Assembly: GCA_021405325.1 (NCBI GenBank)
Contig: QWII01000011.1
Coordinates: forward strand, 62,001-126,000
DNA length: 64,000 nucleotides
Direction: 5' to 3'
DNA from: Caldilinea sp. CFX5
Lineage (GTDB): Bacteria > Chloroflexota > Anaerolineae > Caldilineales > Caldilineaceae
This document shows, in pieces, positions 38,782 through 48,407 of this stretch. Within the stretch, counting starts at the first letter, position 1, and every line of letters begins with the position of its first letter. A model generated the notes under the pieces. That model did no database searches. It worked only from the letters and a program-made list of their open reading frames with translations, and had not been told where the DNA came from. The position numbers and the translations under genes are program-made.

Positions 38782-40194
38782 GTGAAAAAGACAACATTGG
38801 GTGTCATTGTAGGCAACCGTGCCTTTTTTCCTGACAAATTTGTCGATGAAGGGCGCAAGGAGATTTTGCAAGTTCTCAACCGGTGGGACGTTGAGGCGGT
38901 GATTCTCGACGAGAGCGCCACCAAATTGGGCGCGGTCGAGACCTGGGGCGACGCCCAGAAGTGCGCTGAACTTTTTCGCGCCAACCGGGACAAGATCGAC
39001 GGCATCTTGGTGACGCTGCCCAACTTTGGCGATGAAAAGGGCGTGGCCGATGCCATCCGACTTTCTGATCTCAATGTGCCGGTGTTGGTCCATGCCTTCC
39101 CCGACGACATTCGCGACCTTTCCACCTCCAACCGGCGCGACGCCTTCTGCGGCAAAATTTCGGTCTGCAATAACCTCTACCAATATGGCATCACCTATAG
39201 CATCACCCAGAGCCATACGGTCGATCCTAACTCCGAAGAGTTCAAGGATGAGTTGCGCAAGTTTGTCGGCCTGTGCCAGACGGTCAGGGGGCTGCGGCGG
39301 GCCAGACTGGGCGCAGTCGGGGCGCGACCGGATGCCTTCAAGACGGTGCGCTACAGTGAAAAGCTGCTCGAAGCCGCCGGGATCAGCGTCTCCACGCTGG
39401 ATCTCTCGCAAGTCTTTGGCGCCGCCGAAAAGTTGACGGCAGACCATCCACGGGTGCGGGCCAAGCTGGACGAGATCCACGCCTATGCCAACGCCGGTCG
39501 CACACCCGCCGCCTCGTTGGTCTTGATGGCGAAGTTGGGCATTGTCCTGGGCGACTGGATGAATGAGTACAACATCGACGCCACCGCCATCCAGTGCTGG
39601 GATTCGCTCCAGCAGAATTACGGCGTCAACATCTGCACGATCATGAGCATGATGAGTGAAAAGTTGATGCCCAGCGCCTGCGAAGTGGATATTGCCGGTG
39701 TCGCTTCTATGTATGCGCTGCAACTGGCGTCCGGCAAACCGAGCGCCCTGGTGGACTGGAACAACAGCTATAGCGACGAGCCAAACAAATGCGTCTACTA
39801 CCACTGTGGCAACTGGGCCAAGAGCTTTGTGCCGGAAATTCAAATTGTGGCCGCCGAAGTCTTGGGCAGCACGTTGGGGTTGGACAACACCTGGGGCGCC
39901 GTCGATGGTCGCACCGCTGCCGGGCCGCTCACCTACGCCCGTATCGATACCGATGACCGCCACGGGCGGATCAACACCTACGTTGGCGAAGGGCTACTCA
40001 CTGATGATTATCTGTCGGCGATGTCGGGTACGCGGGCTGTCGTGGAAGTGGCCGGTTTGCAGAAGCTTATGCGCTACATCTGCAAAAACGGCTTTGCCCA
40101 TCACGCCGCCATGAGCCAGTCGAATGTCGCCAGTGTGTTGGCCGAAGCGTTTGAGAATTATTTGGGCTGGAATGTTTATCACCACGAGGGGTGA
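38782..40194 (+). CDS. L-fucose/L-arabinose isomerase-family protein, 470 aa
   Basis: GTG 38782 follows AAGGAG with a somewhat long gap. The protein has the FucI/AraA fold: [20 protein letters not shown] at the N-terminus, [20 protein letters not shown], the Glu/Asp metal-ligand segments [20 protein letters not shown] and [20 protein letters not shown], and [19 protein letters not shown], which supplies the His ligand. The reaction is interconversion of an aldose and ketose (fucose, arabinose or related). It would feed the kinase encoded upstream. Confidence 0.88.
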   Translation: MKKTTLGVIVGNRAFFPDKFVDEGRKEILQVLNRWDVEAVILDESATKLGAVETWGDAQKCAELFRANRDKIDGILVTLPNFGDEKGVADAIRLSDLNVPVLVHAFPDDIRDLSTSNRRDAFCGKISVCNNLYQYGITYSITQSHTVDPNSEEFKDELRKFVGLCQTVRGLRRARLGAVGARPDAFKTVRYSEKLLEAAGISVSTLDLSQVFGAAEKLTADHPRVRAKLDEIHAYANAGRTPAASLVLMAKLGIVLGDWMNEYNIDATAIQCWDSLQQNYGVNICTIMSMMSEKLMPSACEVDIAGVASMYALQLASGKPSALVDWNNSYSDEPNKCVYYHCGNWAKSFVPEIQIVAAEVLGSTLGLDNTWGAVDGRTAAGPLTYARIDTDDRHGRINTYVGEGLLTDDYLSAMSGTRAVVEVAGLQKLMRYICKNGFAHHAAMSQSNVASVLAEAFENYLGWNVYHHEG

Positions 40195-40289
40195 GAGATT
40201 GAGAGATTCAGAGATTGTGTCAGGGACACCGGCTTAATCTCTCAACCGCCACGCGTGTTCTGTCAAAAAAGCCGTGTTCGGTTCACCAC

Positions 40290-40357
40290 CCCGTAGGGAC
40301 GCTTGAGTTTAGAGAAAGAAATGATTCCCCGTTCCTAGATTCAGCCGTCCCTACGGG
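40290..40357. repeat. 12-bp inverted repeat CCCGTAGGGACG
   Basis: CCCGTAGGGACG (40290-40301) and its complement (40346-40357) enclose 44 bases. A second small pair (TTGAGAGATT at 40199 and AATCTCTCAA at 40236) lies just upstream. Both are between the isomerase and acetyltransferase genes. Confidence 0.75.
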
Positions 40358-40412
40358 ACCAAAGCAAATGATGCCAACGCGAGCCACCTCGTCAATATGA
40401 GAAAACAAAACC

Positions 40413-40976
40413 ATGACAAATATTTCCTTGACAACCCCGACACTGCACACGGCTCGCCTGCTGTTGCGTCCTTTCACGGAAGCCGACACGGACGTAATCT
40501 ATGCGCTGATGAGCAACGCAACCGTGTTGCGCTACTGGGACGCACCGCCTTGGCGCGAACGCGCACGGGCCGAACGCTTCATTGCCCGTTGCCAGGAGAT
40601 GGCGCAGGAAGGCAGCGGTGTGCGGCTGGCTATCGAACGCACCGCCGACGGGGTGTTCATCGGCTGGTGCGTGTTGATGAAATGGGATCCAACATATCGC
40701 AGTGCGATGATTGGCTACTGTCTCGATGAGAAGGCGTGGGGCCAGGGCTTTGCCACCGAAGCCGCTGGTGCCTTGTTGCAGTGGGCCTTCGACACGCTGG
40801 ATCTGAACCGTGTTCAGTCCGGGGCTGACACACGCAACAGGGCATCAGAACGTGTGCTGGAAAAGCTCGGCTTTGTGCGCGAAGGCACGCTGCGCGAAGA
40901 TTGCATCGTGAATGGTGAGGTGTCGGATACCTCGGTCTATGGGCTGCTCCGGCGGGAGTGGGTGGCGCGTAGGTAA
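40413..40976 (+). CDS. RimJ/RimL-type GNAT acetyltransferase
   Basis: The 187-residue product follows the RimJ/RimL pattern: LHTARLLLRPFTEADTDVIY, MIGYCLDEKAWGQGFATEAA (acetyl-CoA loop GQGFAT) and NRASERVLEKLGFVREGTLR. Such enzymes acetylate N-termini or small amines. It is followed 19 bases on by the esterase gene. A link to sugar catabolism is only by position. Confidence 0.88.
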   Translation: MTNISLTTPTLHTARLLLRPFTEADTDVIYALMSNATVLRYWDAPPWRERARAERFIARCQEMAQEGSGVRLAIERTADGVFIGWCVLMKWDPTYRSAMIGYCLDEKAWGQGFATEAAGALLQWAFDTLDLNRVQSGADTRNRASERVLEKLGFVREGTLREDCIVNGEVSDTSVYGLLRREWVARR

Positions 40977-40995
40977 GCTGGTGACAGGAGGCAAC

Positions 40996-42102
40996 ATGCA
41001 AGCGCAGATTTGGCGACGACCAGATGAGATCGTCTCGCCGGAAATACTAGACGACAACTCCGTCATCTTTCGTGTTCAGGCCGAGAATGCCGGTTCGGTA
41101 CAATTGACGGGAACCTGGCCGGTGAATGTTGAACGCATGATCCCAATGGTGAAAAAAGCGGCGACGCTCTATGAAGTAAAAATCGGGCCGTTGCCTTCCG
41201 ATATGTATGAGTATGAATTCATCATTGACGGCGTACCCGTCCTTGACCCAAGAAATCGCGCCGTGACCCATGACGGGGCCTGGATTCAGAATCGTTTAAT
41301 TGTCCCTGGCAAACAAGCTGACCTCTATGATGTCAAGCCGGTTCCACACGGCAAGGTAACAGCCGTGTGGTATCCATCGCCAACAATCGGGCAAGAGCGG
41401 CGCATGGTCATCTATACGCCGCCGGGCTATGAAACCGCCGATCAGCCCTATCCTGTCCTCTATCTGTTACATGGCGGGGGCGGCGACGAGGAGGTGTGGC
41501 AGAGCCGGGGACGGGTCAGTTACATCTTGGATAACCTGATCGCTACCGGCGCAGCGCAGCCAATGCTGGTGGTTATGCCGAATGGGTATCCCAATTATGT
41601 CGGTGCGCCGCTCCATCGTCCCGCTGCGACCGCACAAACGCCCGGCATCAGCGCCATGATTTCGGGCCAGTTTGAAGCAAGTTTGGTCAATGATATTGTC
41701 CCCTATGTTGAAAAGAATTACCGGGTCAGCCCTAATCCCGATCACCGGGCTATCAGCGGCTTTTCGATGGGCGGCTATCACACGCAAATGATTACCAACA
41801 GCCATCCTGGCCTGTTCAACTATATTGGTGTGATGAGCATGGGGTTATTTAACGAGTTGCCCGGCATAGCCTACAGTCGCGAGCAACACCTGAGTCAATT
41901 GGCAGCGCTTAAAAACAGTCAGCCCAAACTCTATTGGATCGGCATGGGGACGGAAGACTTTTTATACAAAAGTATTGCGCCCCTCCTGACGCTTTATAAT
42001 GAAGTGGGTCTCCAGTATCTTTACTGCGAAAATGCTGGTTATCATGACTGGAATTCCTGGCGGTTGTATCTGACTGAGTTTGTACCGCTGCTGTTTCGAT
42101 GA
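40996..42102 (+). CDS. esterase of the esterase D / CE1 type with N-terminal E-set domain
   Basis: ATG 40996 has AGGAGG five bases upstream. Residues 1-105 form a CBM48-like early-set domain (VIFRVQAENAGSVQLTGTWP, YEYEFIIDGVPVLDPRNRAV). The esterase domain has RMVIYTPPGYETADQPYPVL, LLHGGGGDEEVW, the nucleophile in SGFSMGGY (Ser257), and the catalytic His in GYHDWNSW. These enzymes remove acyl or feruloyl groups from plant polysaccharides, or hydrolyse siderophores. No signal peptide is seen, so the substrate would be an imported oligosaccharide. The neighbouring glycoside hydrolase favours a carbohydrate role. Confidence 0.85.
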   Translation: MQAQIWRRPDEIVSPEILDDNSVIFRVQAENAGSVQLTGTWPVNVERMIPMVKKAATLYEVKIGPLPSDMYEYEFIIDGVPVLDPRNRAVTHDGAWIQNRLIVPGKQADLYDVKPVPHGKVTAVWYPSPTIGQERRMVIYTPPGYETADQPYPVLYLLHGGGGDEEVWQSRGRVSYILDNLIATGAAQPMLVVMPNGYPNYVGAPLHRPAATAQTPGISAMISGQFEASLVNDIVPYVEKNYRVSPNPDHRAISGFSMGGYHTQMITNSHPGLFNYIGVMSMGLFNELPGIAYSREQHLSQLAALKNSQPKLYWIGMGTEDFLYKSIAPLLTLYNEVGLQYLYCENAGYHDWNSWRLYLTEFVPLLFR

Positions 42103-42117
42103 GAGCAACGCTTCAGC

Positions 42118-42180
42118 ATCAAAGATTTCGCAGATTACGCAGATTGATTTTTTTATCTGTTAATCTGCGAAATCTTTGAT
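42118..42180. repeat. 20-bp perfect inverted repeat (GATTTCGCAGATTACGCAG type)
   Basis: ATCAAAGATTTCGCAGATTA (42118-42137) is repeated in inverse at 42161-42180. CGCAGATTA recurs right after the left arm. It lies between the esterase and glycoside hydrolase genes. Confidence 0.88.
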
Positions 42181-42198
42181 CTGCTTGAATAGATACAA

Positions 42199-43773
42199 AT
42201 GAGACGACAAACCATGTTAATTTATCGTTGGCAACAAGTTGAGATCGCTTTTACAGCGGCAACCGAATATCCCAATCCTTATACGGATCTTGACCTGTGG
42301 GTGGATTTCACCCACGAAAGCGGGCAAACCCTGCGTCGGCCCGCCTTTTGGGATGGTGGAAACAGTTGGAAAGTCCGGTTTGCTGCGCCGCAGACAGGGC
42401 GCTGGTCTTGGCGGACATCCAGCAATCCAGAGGATACTGGACTGGCTGGGCAACAAGGCGAGTTGATCTGTGAGACCGATCCTGCGGCCAGCAATCGCTT
42501 TGAGCGTTACGGCTTCTGGCGCATGTCACCGGGGAAACGCAGTCTTGTCCATGCCGATGGCACGCCGGCTATCCTCGTCGGCGATACAGCATGGGCGCTG
42601 CCGTGGCGTGCGACCGAGGAGCAAGCGCAAATTTATGCGCAGGATCGCCAGCGCAAAGGCTTCAACGCCGTGCTGATGATGAGCGTCCAGCCCGACATGG
42701 ATGCACGGGGGCCGCGCGACCGCACACAGGACGAAGGCTTTGACGTGGGCTTTGAGGATTTGCCAAACGGCCACATCAATCAGCTCAATCCGGCCTACTT
42801 TCAAACGCTGGATCGGCTGGTGGATATTTTGGTTGCGCACGAGATTGTGCCGGTTTGGCAGCCGGTCTTCTTTGGCTTTGGCTGGAAGGGCTTGCGGGTG
42901 GCCGGCCCGGTCTTGCCACCGGCGGAATATGCCTGCTACTGCCGCTATCTCGTCGCCCGCTATGGCGCGCGTCCGGCCATCTACCTGGTGGGCGGCGACG
43001 GGTCGGGTTACGAAGCGCCAGTGGCGGCAGGTGGCGAGGAGGTCGAACACTGGGACGCGTATCAGCAGCCGACCGGCATCCACTATCGCCCCCACGCCGA
43101 TTATCGCGCCCATCAAGCCGCCGACTGGCTCGACTTTCAGTGGTGCCAGACCGGTCACTTTGGCGAACACGTCCCCGAACGGGTGACGTACATGTGGCAC
43201 AACACGCCGATCAAAGCCGTGGCCAATGGCGAGCCGACCTATGAAAATGGCGGGCAACCGGGCAAAGCGACCGGTTGGTGGCAGGGTCACGAAGCGTGGA
43301 GCAACCTCTGCGCCGGCGGCACAATGGGCGTCGTTTACGGCGCAGGTAGTCTGTGGCAATGGTTGTTGCACAAGGATGAGCCAGGGCAATCCGATTTCTT
43401 CACGGCCAAAGGCGCAGGGTGGCGCGAAGCCATTGACTTTGAAGGGTCACGTTATGTCGGGCTGGTTTCCAAGATTTTAGAGGGCTTGCCCTTTACCGAT
43501 ATGCAACCCGAATGGCAAAAGACGCTGGGGCGGCGCGGGCTGAGTGTGCCGGGTCAGTTTTTCCTCTGCTATCAAGAAATGGGCGGCCCGTTGATGCTGA
43601 TGGATCGTGACCTCCCCAAGCACTATCGCATTGTTGATCCCAGAAGTGGAGAAGTCGTGGCGACTGGTGTGCGCAATGGTAGCAATACCCGGTATCTCGA
43701 CCCTGAGAAACGCATGGAACTCATCCCTGATGAGGGGGGCGCGCCGCGGCTTTATATTTTTTACAATCAGTAG
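42199..43773 (+). CDS. DUF4038/DUF5060 apiosidase-like glycoside hydrolase (GH140-like)
   Basis: Residues 1-95 are a DUF5060-like beta sandwich ([36 protein letters not shown]). The TIM barrel that follows has [52 protein letters not shown] and [12 protein letters not shown], with Asp/Glu acid and nucleophile candidates; a C-terminal beta domain ends the protein. The DUF4038 family includes GH140 apiosidases, which release apiose-linked chains from rhamnogalacturonan II. Cytoplasmic, as no signal is seen. A later start at ATG 42214 is possible. A paralogous architecture is at 51463. Confidence 0.8.
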   Translation: MRRQTMLIYRWQQVEIAFTAATEYPNPYTDLDLWVDFTHESGQTLRRPAFWDGGNSWKVRFAAPQTGRWSWRTSSNPEDTGLAGQQGELICETDPAASNRFERYGFWRMSPGKRSLVHADGTPAILVGDTAWALPWRATEEQAQIYAQDRQRKGFNAVLMMSVQPDMDARGPRDRTQDEGFDVGFEDLPNGHINQLNPAYFQTLDRLVDILVAHEIVPVWQPVFFGFGWKGLRVAGPVLPPAEYACYCRYLVARYGARPAIYLVGGDGSGYEAPVAAGGEEVEHWDAYQQPTGIHYRPHADYRAHQAADWLDFQWCQTGHFGEHVPERVTYMWHNTPIKAVANGEPTYENGGQPGKATGWWQGHEAWSNLCAGGTMGVVYGAGSLWQWLLHKDEPGQSDFFTAKGAGWREAIDFEGSRYVGLVSKILEGLPFTDMQPEWQKTLGRRGLSVPGQFFLCYQEMGGPLMLMDRDLPKHYRIVDPRSGEVVATGVRNGSNTRYLDPEKRMELIPDEGGAPRLYIFYNQ

Positions 43774-43780
43774 GCCGCAA

Positions 43781-43817
43781 TCACAAACCAGCTTTCAGGC
43801 AGAAAGCTGGTTTGTGA
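43781..43817 (+). terminator. hairpin after the glycoside hydrolase gene
   Basis: TCACAAACCAGCTTTC (43781-43796) and its exact complement (43802-43817) form a 16-bp stem with a 5-nt loop 8 bases after the stop codon. No long T-run follows, so it may act as a processing or stabilising hairpin as well as a terminator. Confidence 0.6.
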
Positions 43818-43942
43818 CCCGCCTGTATTGGATCGTTCACGTCGAGCGTGCAAAGCGTACAACTATCTGTCATCCCTGGTCCGGAACGATGGCTGTACGC
43901 CTTGCCTCTCGTTGCTGAAAATTCTTGTAGTACTGTCAGAGG

Positions 43943-43988
43943 CCAACGTGACCGTGGTTGCCGTTTTTAGGCGGTACGGTCACGTTGG
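43943..43988. repeat. 13-bp inverted repeat upstream of the transporter operon
   Basis: CCAACGTGACCGT (43943-43955) and ACGGTCACGTTGG (43976-43988) flank an inner imperfect hairpin. Its position 62-107 bases before the solute-binding-protein gene allows a role as operator or attenuator. Confidence 0.7.
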
Positions 43989-44049
43989 TCTCGCACAGCG
44001 TGTGTTGTCCAAGAAAATTCCTAACTTTTATATCACAAGGAGAACTGCT

Positions 44050-46035
44050 ATGAAAAAGTTGTACCGTGTGGTAAACGGCTTCTGGGTCGCATTGGTGATC
44101 CTGAGCCTGCTTGCCGCTTGTGCGGTGCCTGATACCGGCCCGGCGCAAGAAGCGGCCGCACCGGCGGCCGCGCAACCGGCCGCCGCGACCGGCGACGGGG
44201 TGATGACCGATGTCGGCACCCCGCGCAGTGAAACGCTGATCTTCCAGACCTTTGACCGCAAGACCAACAACCCCGATCAACACAATCCGTTGATGCAATA
44301 TGCCCAGTGGCGCGGCTTCCGCGAATTGGGCTGGGGCTATCTCTGGGAGACCGACACCGGCACGGGTGAATCCTATCCCGAATTGGCCGCCGAAATGCCG
44401 GAAGTGCTGAATGACGAGCATACCCAATTCCGCGTCAAGCTGAAGGAAGGCATCTACTGGAGCGACGGCGTCGAATTCACCGCCGATGATGTGATCTACA
44501 CCCTGGATGCGATCTTTGCCAACAAAGACAAGATCACCAACAACGGCGCGCGCACCGTCAGCAACTATGTCAAAGCCTACAGCAAGGTCGATAACTACAC
44601 CTTCGAGGTTGAAACCGTCAATCCTGCTTACGATCTGCACACCGTGTTGGGCGTCTACACCTGGGGCGCAGCCCTGACCATTGTGCCCAAGCATATCTTT
44701 GAGAAGGAAGCCGATGTCACCGCTTTCCGCAACACCAAACCTGTCACCCTGGGGCCATACGTTGTCAAAGAATTTGACCCCAATGGCTTCTGGCAACTGT
44801 GGGAGCGCCGTGAAGATTGGGAACGCTCGGCCTGGGGCTGGATGGGTGAACCAAAGCCGAAGTATGTGCTGTACAAAGACTTTGGCCCGGAAGAGACCCG
44901 TGTGCTGGCCTTTGTGGAGAATCAGTACGACGTAGACACCTTTATGAGTCCCGATAGCATCAAGGCGGCCATTGGGCAAAACCCGGAGATTTCCACCTGG
45001 TCGCCCAAGCTGCCCTATCACAATATGGACGATGCTTGTGGCTATGGCGTCTTGATCAATCAGCACAAAGCGCCGCTGGACAAAGCCGAAGTGCGCTGGG
45101 CCTTGGCCTTGTCCCTGGATTTACAGAGCGTGGGCATCAACGCGGTGAGTGGCGAATTCAAAGCCTCGCCGCTACCGATGGTTGATACGCAAATCTTGAA
45201 CCCGATCTACTTCCAGCCCTTGGCGCCGTGGCTACAGGACTTTGCGCTGGCCGACGGCTACAAGCCCTTCAACGGCAACTTTGCCAGCGAACTCGCCGCC
45301 AAACTGAGCGAGATGGGGACCGCTGCCGATCAACTGCCCGAAGGCGCCGAGGCGCAAGCGGCGGCGTTTGGTATTGGCTGGTGGAAGTACGATGTGGCGC
45401 AGGCGGAGAAATTGTTCAACGCGGCGGGCATGACCAAGAATGCCGAAGGCTTCTACACCCTACCCGATGGCAACGTGTGGGAACTGGAACTGGTGATTCC
45501 GGGCGACTGGAACAAAGTGATGCAGCGCGTCGGCTTCTCGATTGCCGATAGCTGGCGCAAGGCCGGCATTCAGGTCAATGCGCGCCAGGTGGACAACGCC
45601 GAGTTTGGCAATGTGCAAAACACCAATGCCTTGCTCACCACCATGCTCAACTGGACCAACTGTGTCTTTAACCCCAACTATCTCAACTCGTGGCGCACGA
45701 TCCAGGAAGCCAACCTGATGGCGGCTGATGCGACTGAGACGATCAACGGCAATATGTGGCGCTGGAACAACCCGGAGGTCTTTGAACTGGTGGCCGCCAG
45801 CCGCGCCATGGAACAAAACAGCGAGGAATTCTACGAGAATGGTCGCAGCATCCTCAAAGCCTTTGTCACCGATATGGCGTACATCAACATTATGAACATC
45901 CCCACCACGATTCCGACCAACAGCTACTATTGGCAGGGCTATCCCAAAGCCGATAATGCCTATGCGGTCCCCTACTCGTGGTGGAGTTCCGCCAAAGAGA
46001 TGGTTGTGAACGTGCAACCGACAGGAAATCAGTAA
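44050..46035 (+). CDS. ABC transporter substrate-binding lipoprotein (family 5)
   Basis: ATG 44050 follows AAGGAG. The 661-residue protein has a lipoprotein signal (ILSLLAAC), an Ala-rich linker, and a family 5 (DppA/OppA-type) binding domain: PELAAEMPEVLNDEHTQFRV then GIYWSDGVEFTADDVIYTLD, and VRWALALSLDLQSVG. It captures a solute outside the membrane and passes it to the two permeases encoded next. Although the family is named for peptides, in carbohydrate regions such transporters commonly import oligosaccharides. The gene heads a five-component operon. Confidence 0.92.
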   Translation: MKKLYRVVNGFWVALVILSLLAACAVPDTGPAQEAAAPAAAQPAAATGDGVMTDVGTPRSETLIFQTFDRKTNNPDQHNPLMQYAQWRGFRELGWGYLWETDTGTGESYPELAAEMPEVLNDEHTQFRVKLKEGIYWSDGVEFTADDVIYTLDAIFANKDKITNNGARTVSNYVKAYSKVDNYTFEVETVNPAYDLHTVLGVYTWGAALTIVPKHIFEKEADVTAFRNTKPVTLGPYVVKEFDPNGFWQLWERREDWERSAWGWMGEPKPKYVLYKDFGPEETRVLAFVENQYDVDTFMSPDSIKAAIGQNPEISTWSPKLPYHNMDDACGYGVLINQHKAPLDKAEVRWALALSLDLQSVGINAVSGEFKASPLPMVDTQILNPIYFQPLAPWLQDFALADGYKPFNGNFASELAAKLSEMGTAADQLPEGAEAQAAAFGIGWWKYDVAQAEKLFNAAGMTKNAEGFYTLPDGNVWELELVIPGDWNKVMQRVGFSIADSWRKAGIQVNARQVDNAEFGNVQNTNALLTTMLNWTNCVFNPNYLNSWRTIQEANLMAADATETINGNMWRWNNPEVFELVAASRAMEQNSEEFYENGRSILKAFVTDMAYINIMNIPTTIPTNSYYWQGYPKADNAYAVPYSWWSSAKEMVVNVQPTGNQ

Positions 46036-46038
46036 AAT

Positions 46039-46096
46039 CACGAATCACGAATCACGAATTACACTTACCTCCGTAATTCGTGATTCGTGATTCGTG
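46039..46096. repeat. 23-bp perfect inverted repeat of CGAATCA units
   Basis: The arms at 46039-46061 and 46074-46096 consist of three tandem copies of CACGAAT-type units each. The right side continues GTTAGTAGCTCGTAAAG, which resembles the end of the mobile hairpin elements. It lies inside the transporter operon between the binding-protein and permease genes, a place where hairpins often set differential expression. Confidence 0.88.
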
Positions 46097-46120
46097 GTTA
46101 GTAGCTCGTAAAGGAGCAGT

Positions 46121-47110
46121 ATGGCTCTTCTCCAATACATTGCCCAACGGCTGTTGACCTATGTCATGGTTCTCTTTATTGGCATTAGCATCACCTTCTT
46201 TTTGCCGCGCTTTATGCCCAGCGACCCGATTGAAGGGTATATTGCACAGATGCAAAATCAAGCCGGTCAGTCGATGGAAGCCGAAACTGTTGAAGAACTG
46301 CGCGCCTCGCTCAAACAACTGTATGGGCTAGAGGGCAGCTTATTCAGCCAATATGTGCGCTACCTGGAACGGGTGCTGCTCCGCTTTGACTTTGGACCAT
46401 CCTTCACCTCGTTTCCGCGCCCCGTGTCCGAGATCATCTTTACTGCCCTGCCGTGGACGCTGGGGTTGTTGATCGTCACGACAATTTTGTCATGGACGCT
46501 GGGCAATCTGATCGGGTTGGTCGCGGGTTATTTTCATAACAACCGCTTTGCCACGCTGCTCGAAGTCTTTGGCGTTGTCCTCTACCCCATTCCCTATTAC
46601 ATTTTGGCCTTGATGCTGATCCTGCTCCTGGCCTATACGTGGAAGATCTTCCCGCTCTCCACCACCATTCGCTCTGGGGCATCGTTCAGCACCATTCTCT
46701 ACAACTCGGCGCTACCGGCGCTGACGTTGATCACTGCCGGCTTTGGCTGGAACATCCTCAGCATGAAATCGCTGGCCTTCGCTACTAAAGAAGAACCGTA
46801 TGTCACCTTTGCCCGGCTCAAAGGCGTGCCGCATTGGACGCGCATGACCAGCTATGTCTTTCGCACGGCGCTCCTGCCCCAAGTAACGGCGCTGGTGCTT
46901 TCGCTGGGGACGATCTTCAATGGCGCGCTGCTGACGGAGATGTTGTTTTCCTATCCGGGCTTGGGCTTGGTAATGCGCACCGCCGTGGGCAGCGGCGATT
47001 ACAACTTGCTCTATGGCGCAATTACGATGACGATCATTGCCGTTTCCACGGCGGCGCTCGTCATTGATTTGATCTATCCGTTATTTGACCCGCGGATTCG
47101 GTATCGGTGA
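46121..47110 (+). CDS. ABC transporter permease (DppB-type)
   Basis: The 329-residue membrane protein has six predicted helices, the first near residues 10-30 (LLTYVMVLFIGISITFFLPR), and the EAA-type cytoplasmic loop FARLKGVPHWTRMTSYVFRT that contacts the ATPases. AAAGGAG precedes ATG 46121. It pairs with the permease at 47547. Confidence 0.92.
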   Translation: MALLQYIAQRLLTYVMVLFIGISITFFLPRFMPSDPIEGYIAQMQNQAGQSMEAETVEELRASLKQLYGLEGSLFSQYVRYLERVLLRFDFGPSFTSFPRPVSEIIFTALPWTLGLLIVTTILSWTLGNLIGLVAGYFHNNRFATLLEVFGVVLYPIPYYILALMLILLLAYTWKIFPLSTTIRSGASFSTILYNSALPALTLITAGFGWNILSMKSLAFATKEEPYVTFARLKGVPHWTRMTSYVFRTALLPQVTALVLSLGTIFNGALLTEMLFSYPGLGLVMRTAVGSGDYNLLYGAITMTIIAVSTAALVIDLIYPLFDPRIRYR

Positions 47111-47125
47111 CAGGAGATTGAACCA

Positions 47126-47359
47126 ATGCCCATGACCTTGCCACTTGAAACCAAAATCCGCATCGAACTTGAAGAAGGCGTACCAGTCATGCGTGCGCCC
47201 ACAACTGTGCAAAAACGCATCCAGCTTTTGATCCAGAAAGAACGCGAATCAACCTTGACGACGCGTGAAGAAAAAGAACTAACACGCTATGAAGAACTAG
47301 ATGATTATCTCAGCTTCATCAATCGTATGGTGCGTAACCTGGTCTTAGAAGCTGTTTGA
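47126..47359 (+). CDS. small conserved protein inside the transporter operon, 77 aa
   Basis: CAGGAG precedes ATG 47126 by ten bases. The product is helical, with RIQLLIQKERESTLTTREEK then ELTRYEELDDYLSFINRMVR near the end. This E-E-x-x-E-L-x-R-Y-E-E-x-x-D-Y-L-S-F-[IL]-N-R pattern is seen in small proteins of cyanobacteria and filamentous bacteria, of unknown role. It interrupts the permease pair, and its last codons lie in the end of an inserted repeat element, so the original C-terminus may be altered. Confidence 0.65.
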   Translation: MPMTLPLETKIRIELEEGVPVMRAPTTVQKRIQLLIQKERESTLTTREEKELTRYEELDDYLSFINRMVRNLVLEAV

Positions 47360-47378
47360 AAAGTCGCGTTCAGTGGCC

Positions 47379-47452
47379 GCAAGAGTGCCGGGGACTGGCC
47401 AGGAACTATCTGGTCATGAGGGCGTTTCCTGGCCAGTCCCCGGCACTCTTGC
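47379..47452. mobile_element. MITE-like element with 27-bp perfect arms
   Basis: The arms at 47379-47405 and 47426-47452 are perfectly complementary. The outer flanks CTGTTTGAAAAGTCG (left, 47352) and, on the reverse strand at the right, CTGGTTAAAAAGTGG look like imperfect terminal inverted repeats, so the whole element would span about 47352-47475. The TGA of the 77-aa gene lies within the left end. No clear target duplication was found. Confidence 0.65.
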
Positions 47453-47546
47453 TAGTTGTCCACTTTTTAACCAGTTTCTTATATCCAAGGGCCGTACCGA
47501 CAGATGCCGCATAAAATCCTGCGCGCACGAAATACAGGCAATTCTT

Positions 47547-48407
47547 ATGAGTAAACAAAGTACAACGGCGCAACTTGAACGACTCAAGCTCAACTTGCGC
47601 CTCAAATTGGGGATCACAATCCTGGCGATCTTTGCGATTGCCAGCTTTACTCTGCCCTTTTTCACCACGGTCGATCCGTCACAGCAGGGCACCTATCTCA
47701 AGAGCATGCCCATCAGTTGGCAACACCCGCTGGGGACAAATTCGCAAGGGCAGGACATCTTTTGGTTTCTCGTCTTCGCCGTGCGCAATTCGCTGGCCCT
47801 GGGCATTGCCGTCAGCTTGTGTGTCACCGCAATTTCGACGCTGGTTGGACTGAGCGCCGGCTACATCGGCGGCTGGTATGAACGGGCTGTGATGTTGCTG
47901 ATCGACTCGTTTATCACGATTCCCGTGCTGCCGATTTTGATTGTGCTGGGTGCGCTGGTGCGTGGCCGCACGTCGTTTGTGATCGTGGGGCTACTGCTGG
48001 TGATCTTTGGCTGGGCGTGGGGAGCGCGCACAGTGCGATCGATGGCGCTGTCGATTCGCGAGCGCGAGTTTGTCAATATGGCGCGCTTTTCCGGGGCGCG
48101 CACCTTCGACATTATCACCCGTGAAATCTTCCCCTATGTCTACGCCTATATGATTGTCGGCTTTATCAATACTGTCCTCTTCGCCATCAACACCGAAGCG
48201 GCGCTGGCGGTGATCGGTCTTTCCAAAGTGGAAGTGCCGACGCTGGGGTCGATCATCTTTTGGGCGCTCAGTTACAACGCCCTCTTTATCGGCCAAACCA
48301 CCTGGATCGTCGCGCCGATTATGGCGACGGTGCTGCTCTTTTTGGGGCTGTTTCTCACCTCGACCGGTTATAACGAACTGTTTGCGGCAAGACGGGGGCG
48401 CGCATGA
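47547..48407 (+). CDS. ABC transporter permease (DppC-type)
   Basis: ATG 47547 (MSKQSTTAQLERLKLNLRLK) is chosen over an in-frame start 174 bases earlier, which would translate through the repeat element. The 286-residue product has the DppC layout: first helix ITILAIFAIASFTLPFF, the HPLGTNSQGQDIFW motif typical of the family, and the EAA loop FVNMARFSGARTFDIITREI. It pairs with the DppB-type permease. Its stop overlaps the ATPase start (ATGA). Confidence 0.9.
   Translation: MSKQSTTAQLERLKLNLRLKLGITILAIFAIASFTLPFFTTVDPSQQGTYLKSMPISWQHPLGTNSQGQDIFWFLVFAVRNSLALGIAVSLCVTAISTLVGLSAGYIGGWYERAVMLLIDSFITIPVLPILIVLGALVRGRTSFVIVGLLLVIFGWAWGARTVRSMALSIREREFVNMARFSGARTFDIITREIFPYVYAYMIVGFINTVLFAINTEAALAVIGLSKVEVPTLGSIIFWALSYNALFIGQTTWIVAPIMATVLLFLGLFLTSTGYNELFAARRGRA

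Noticed and set aside
38698..39963. 421-codon minus-strand frame opposite the fucose-isomerase-like gene
   Set aside because: The plus-strand protein has clear family motifs over its full length; the minus frame is a GC-rich shadow.
43936..45066. 376-codon minus-strand frame opposite the substrate-binding protein
   Set aside because: The plus strand encodes a lipoprotein with complete family 5 features; the minus frame has no recognisable domain.
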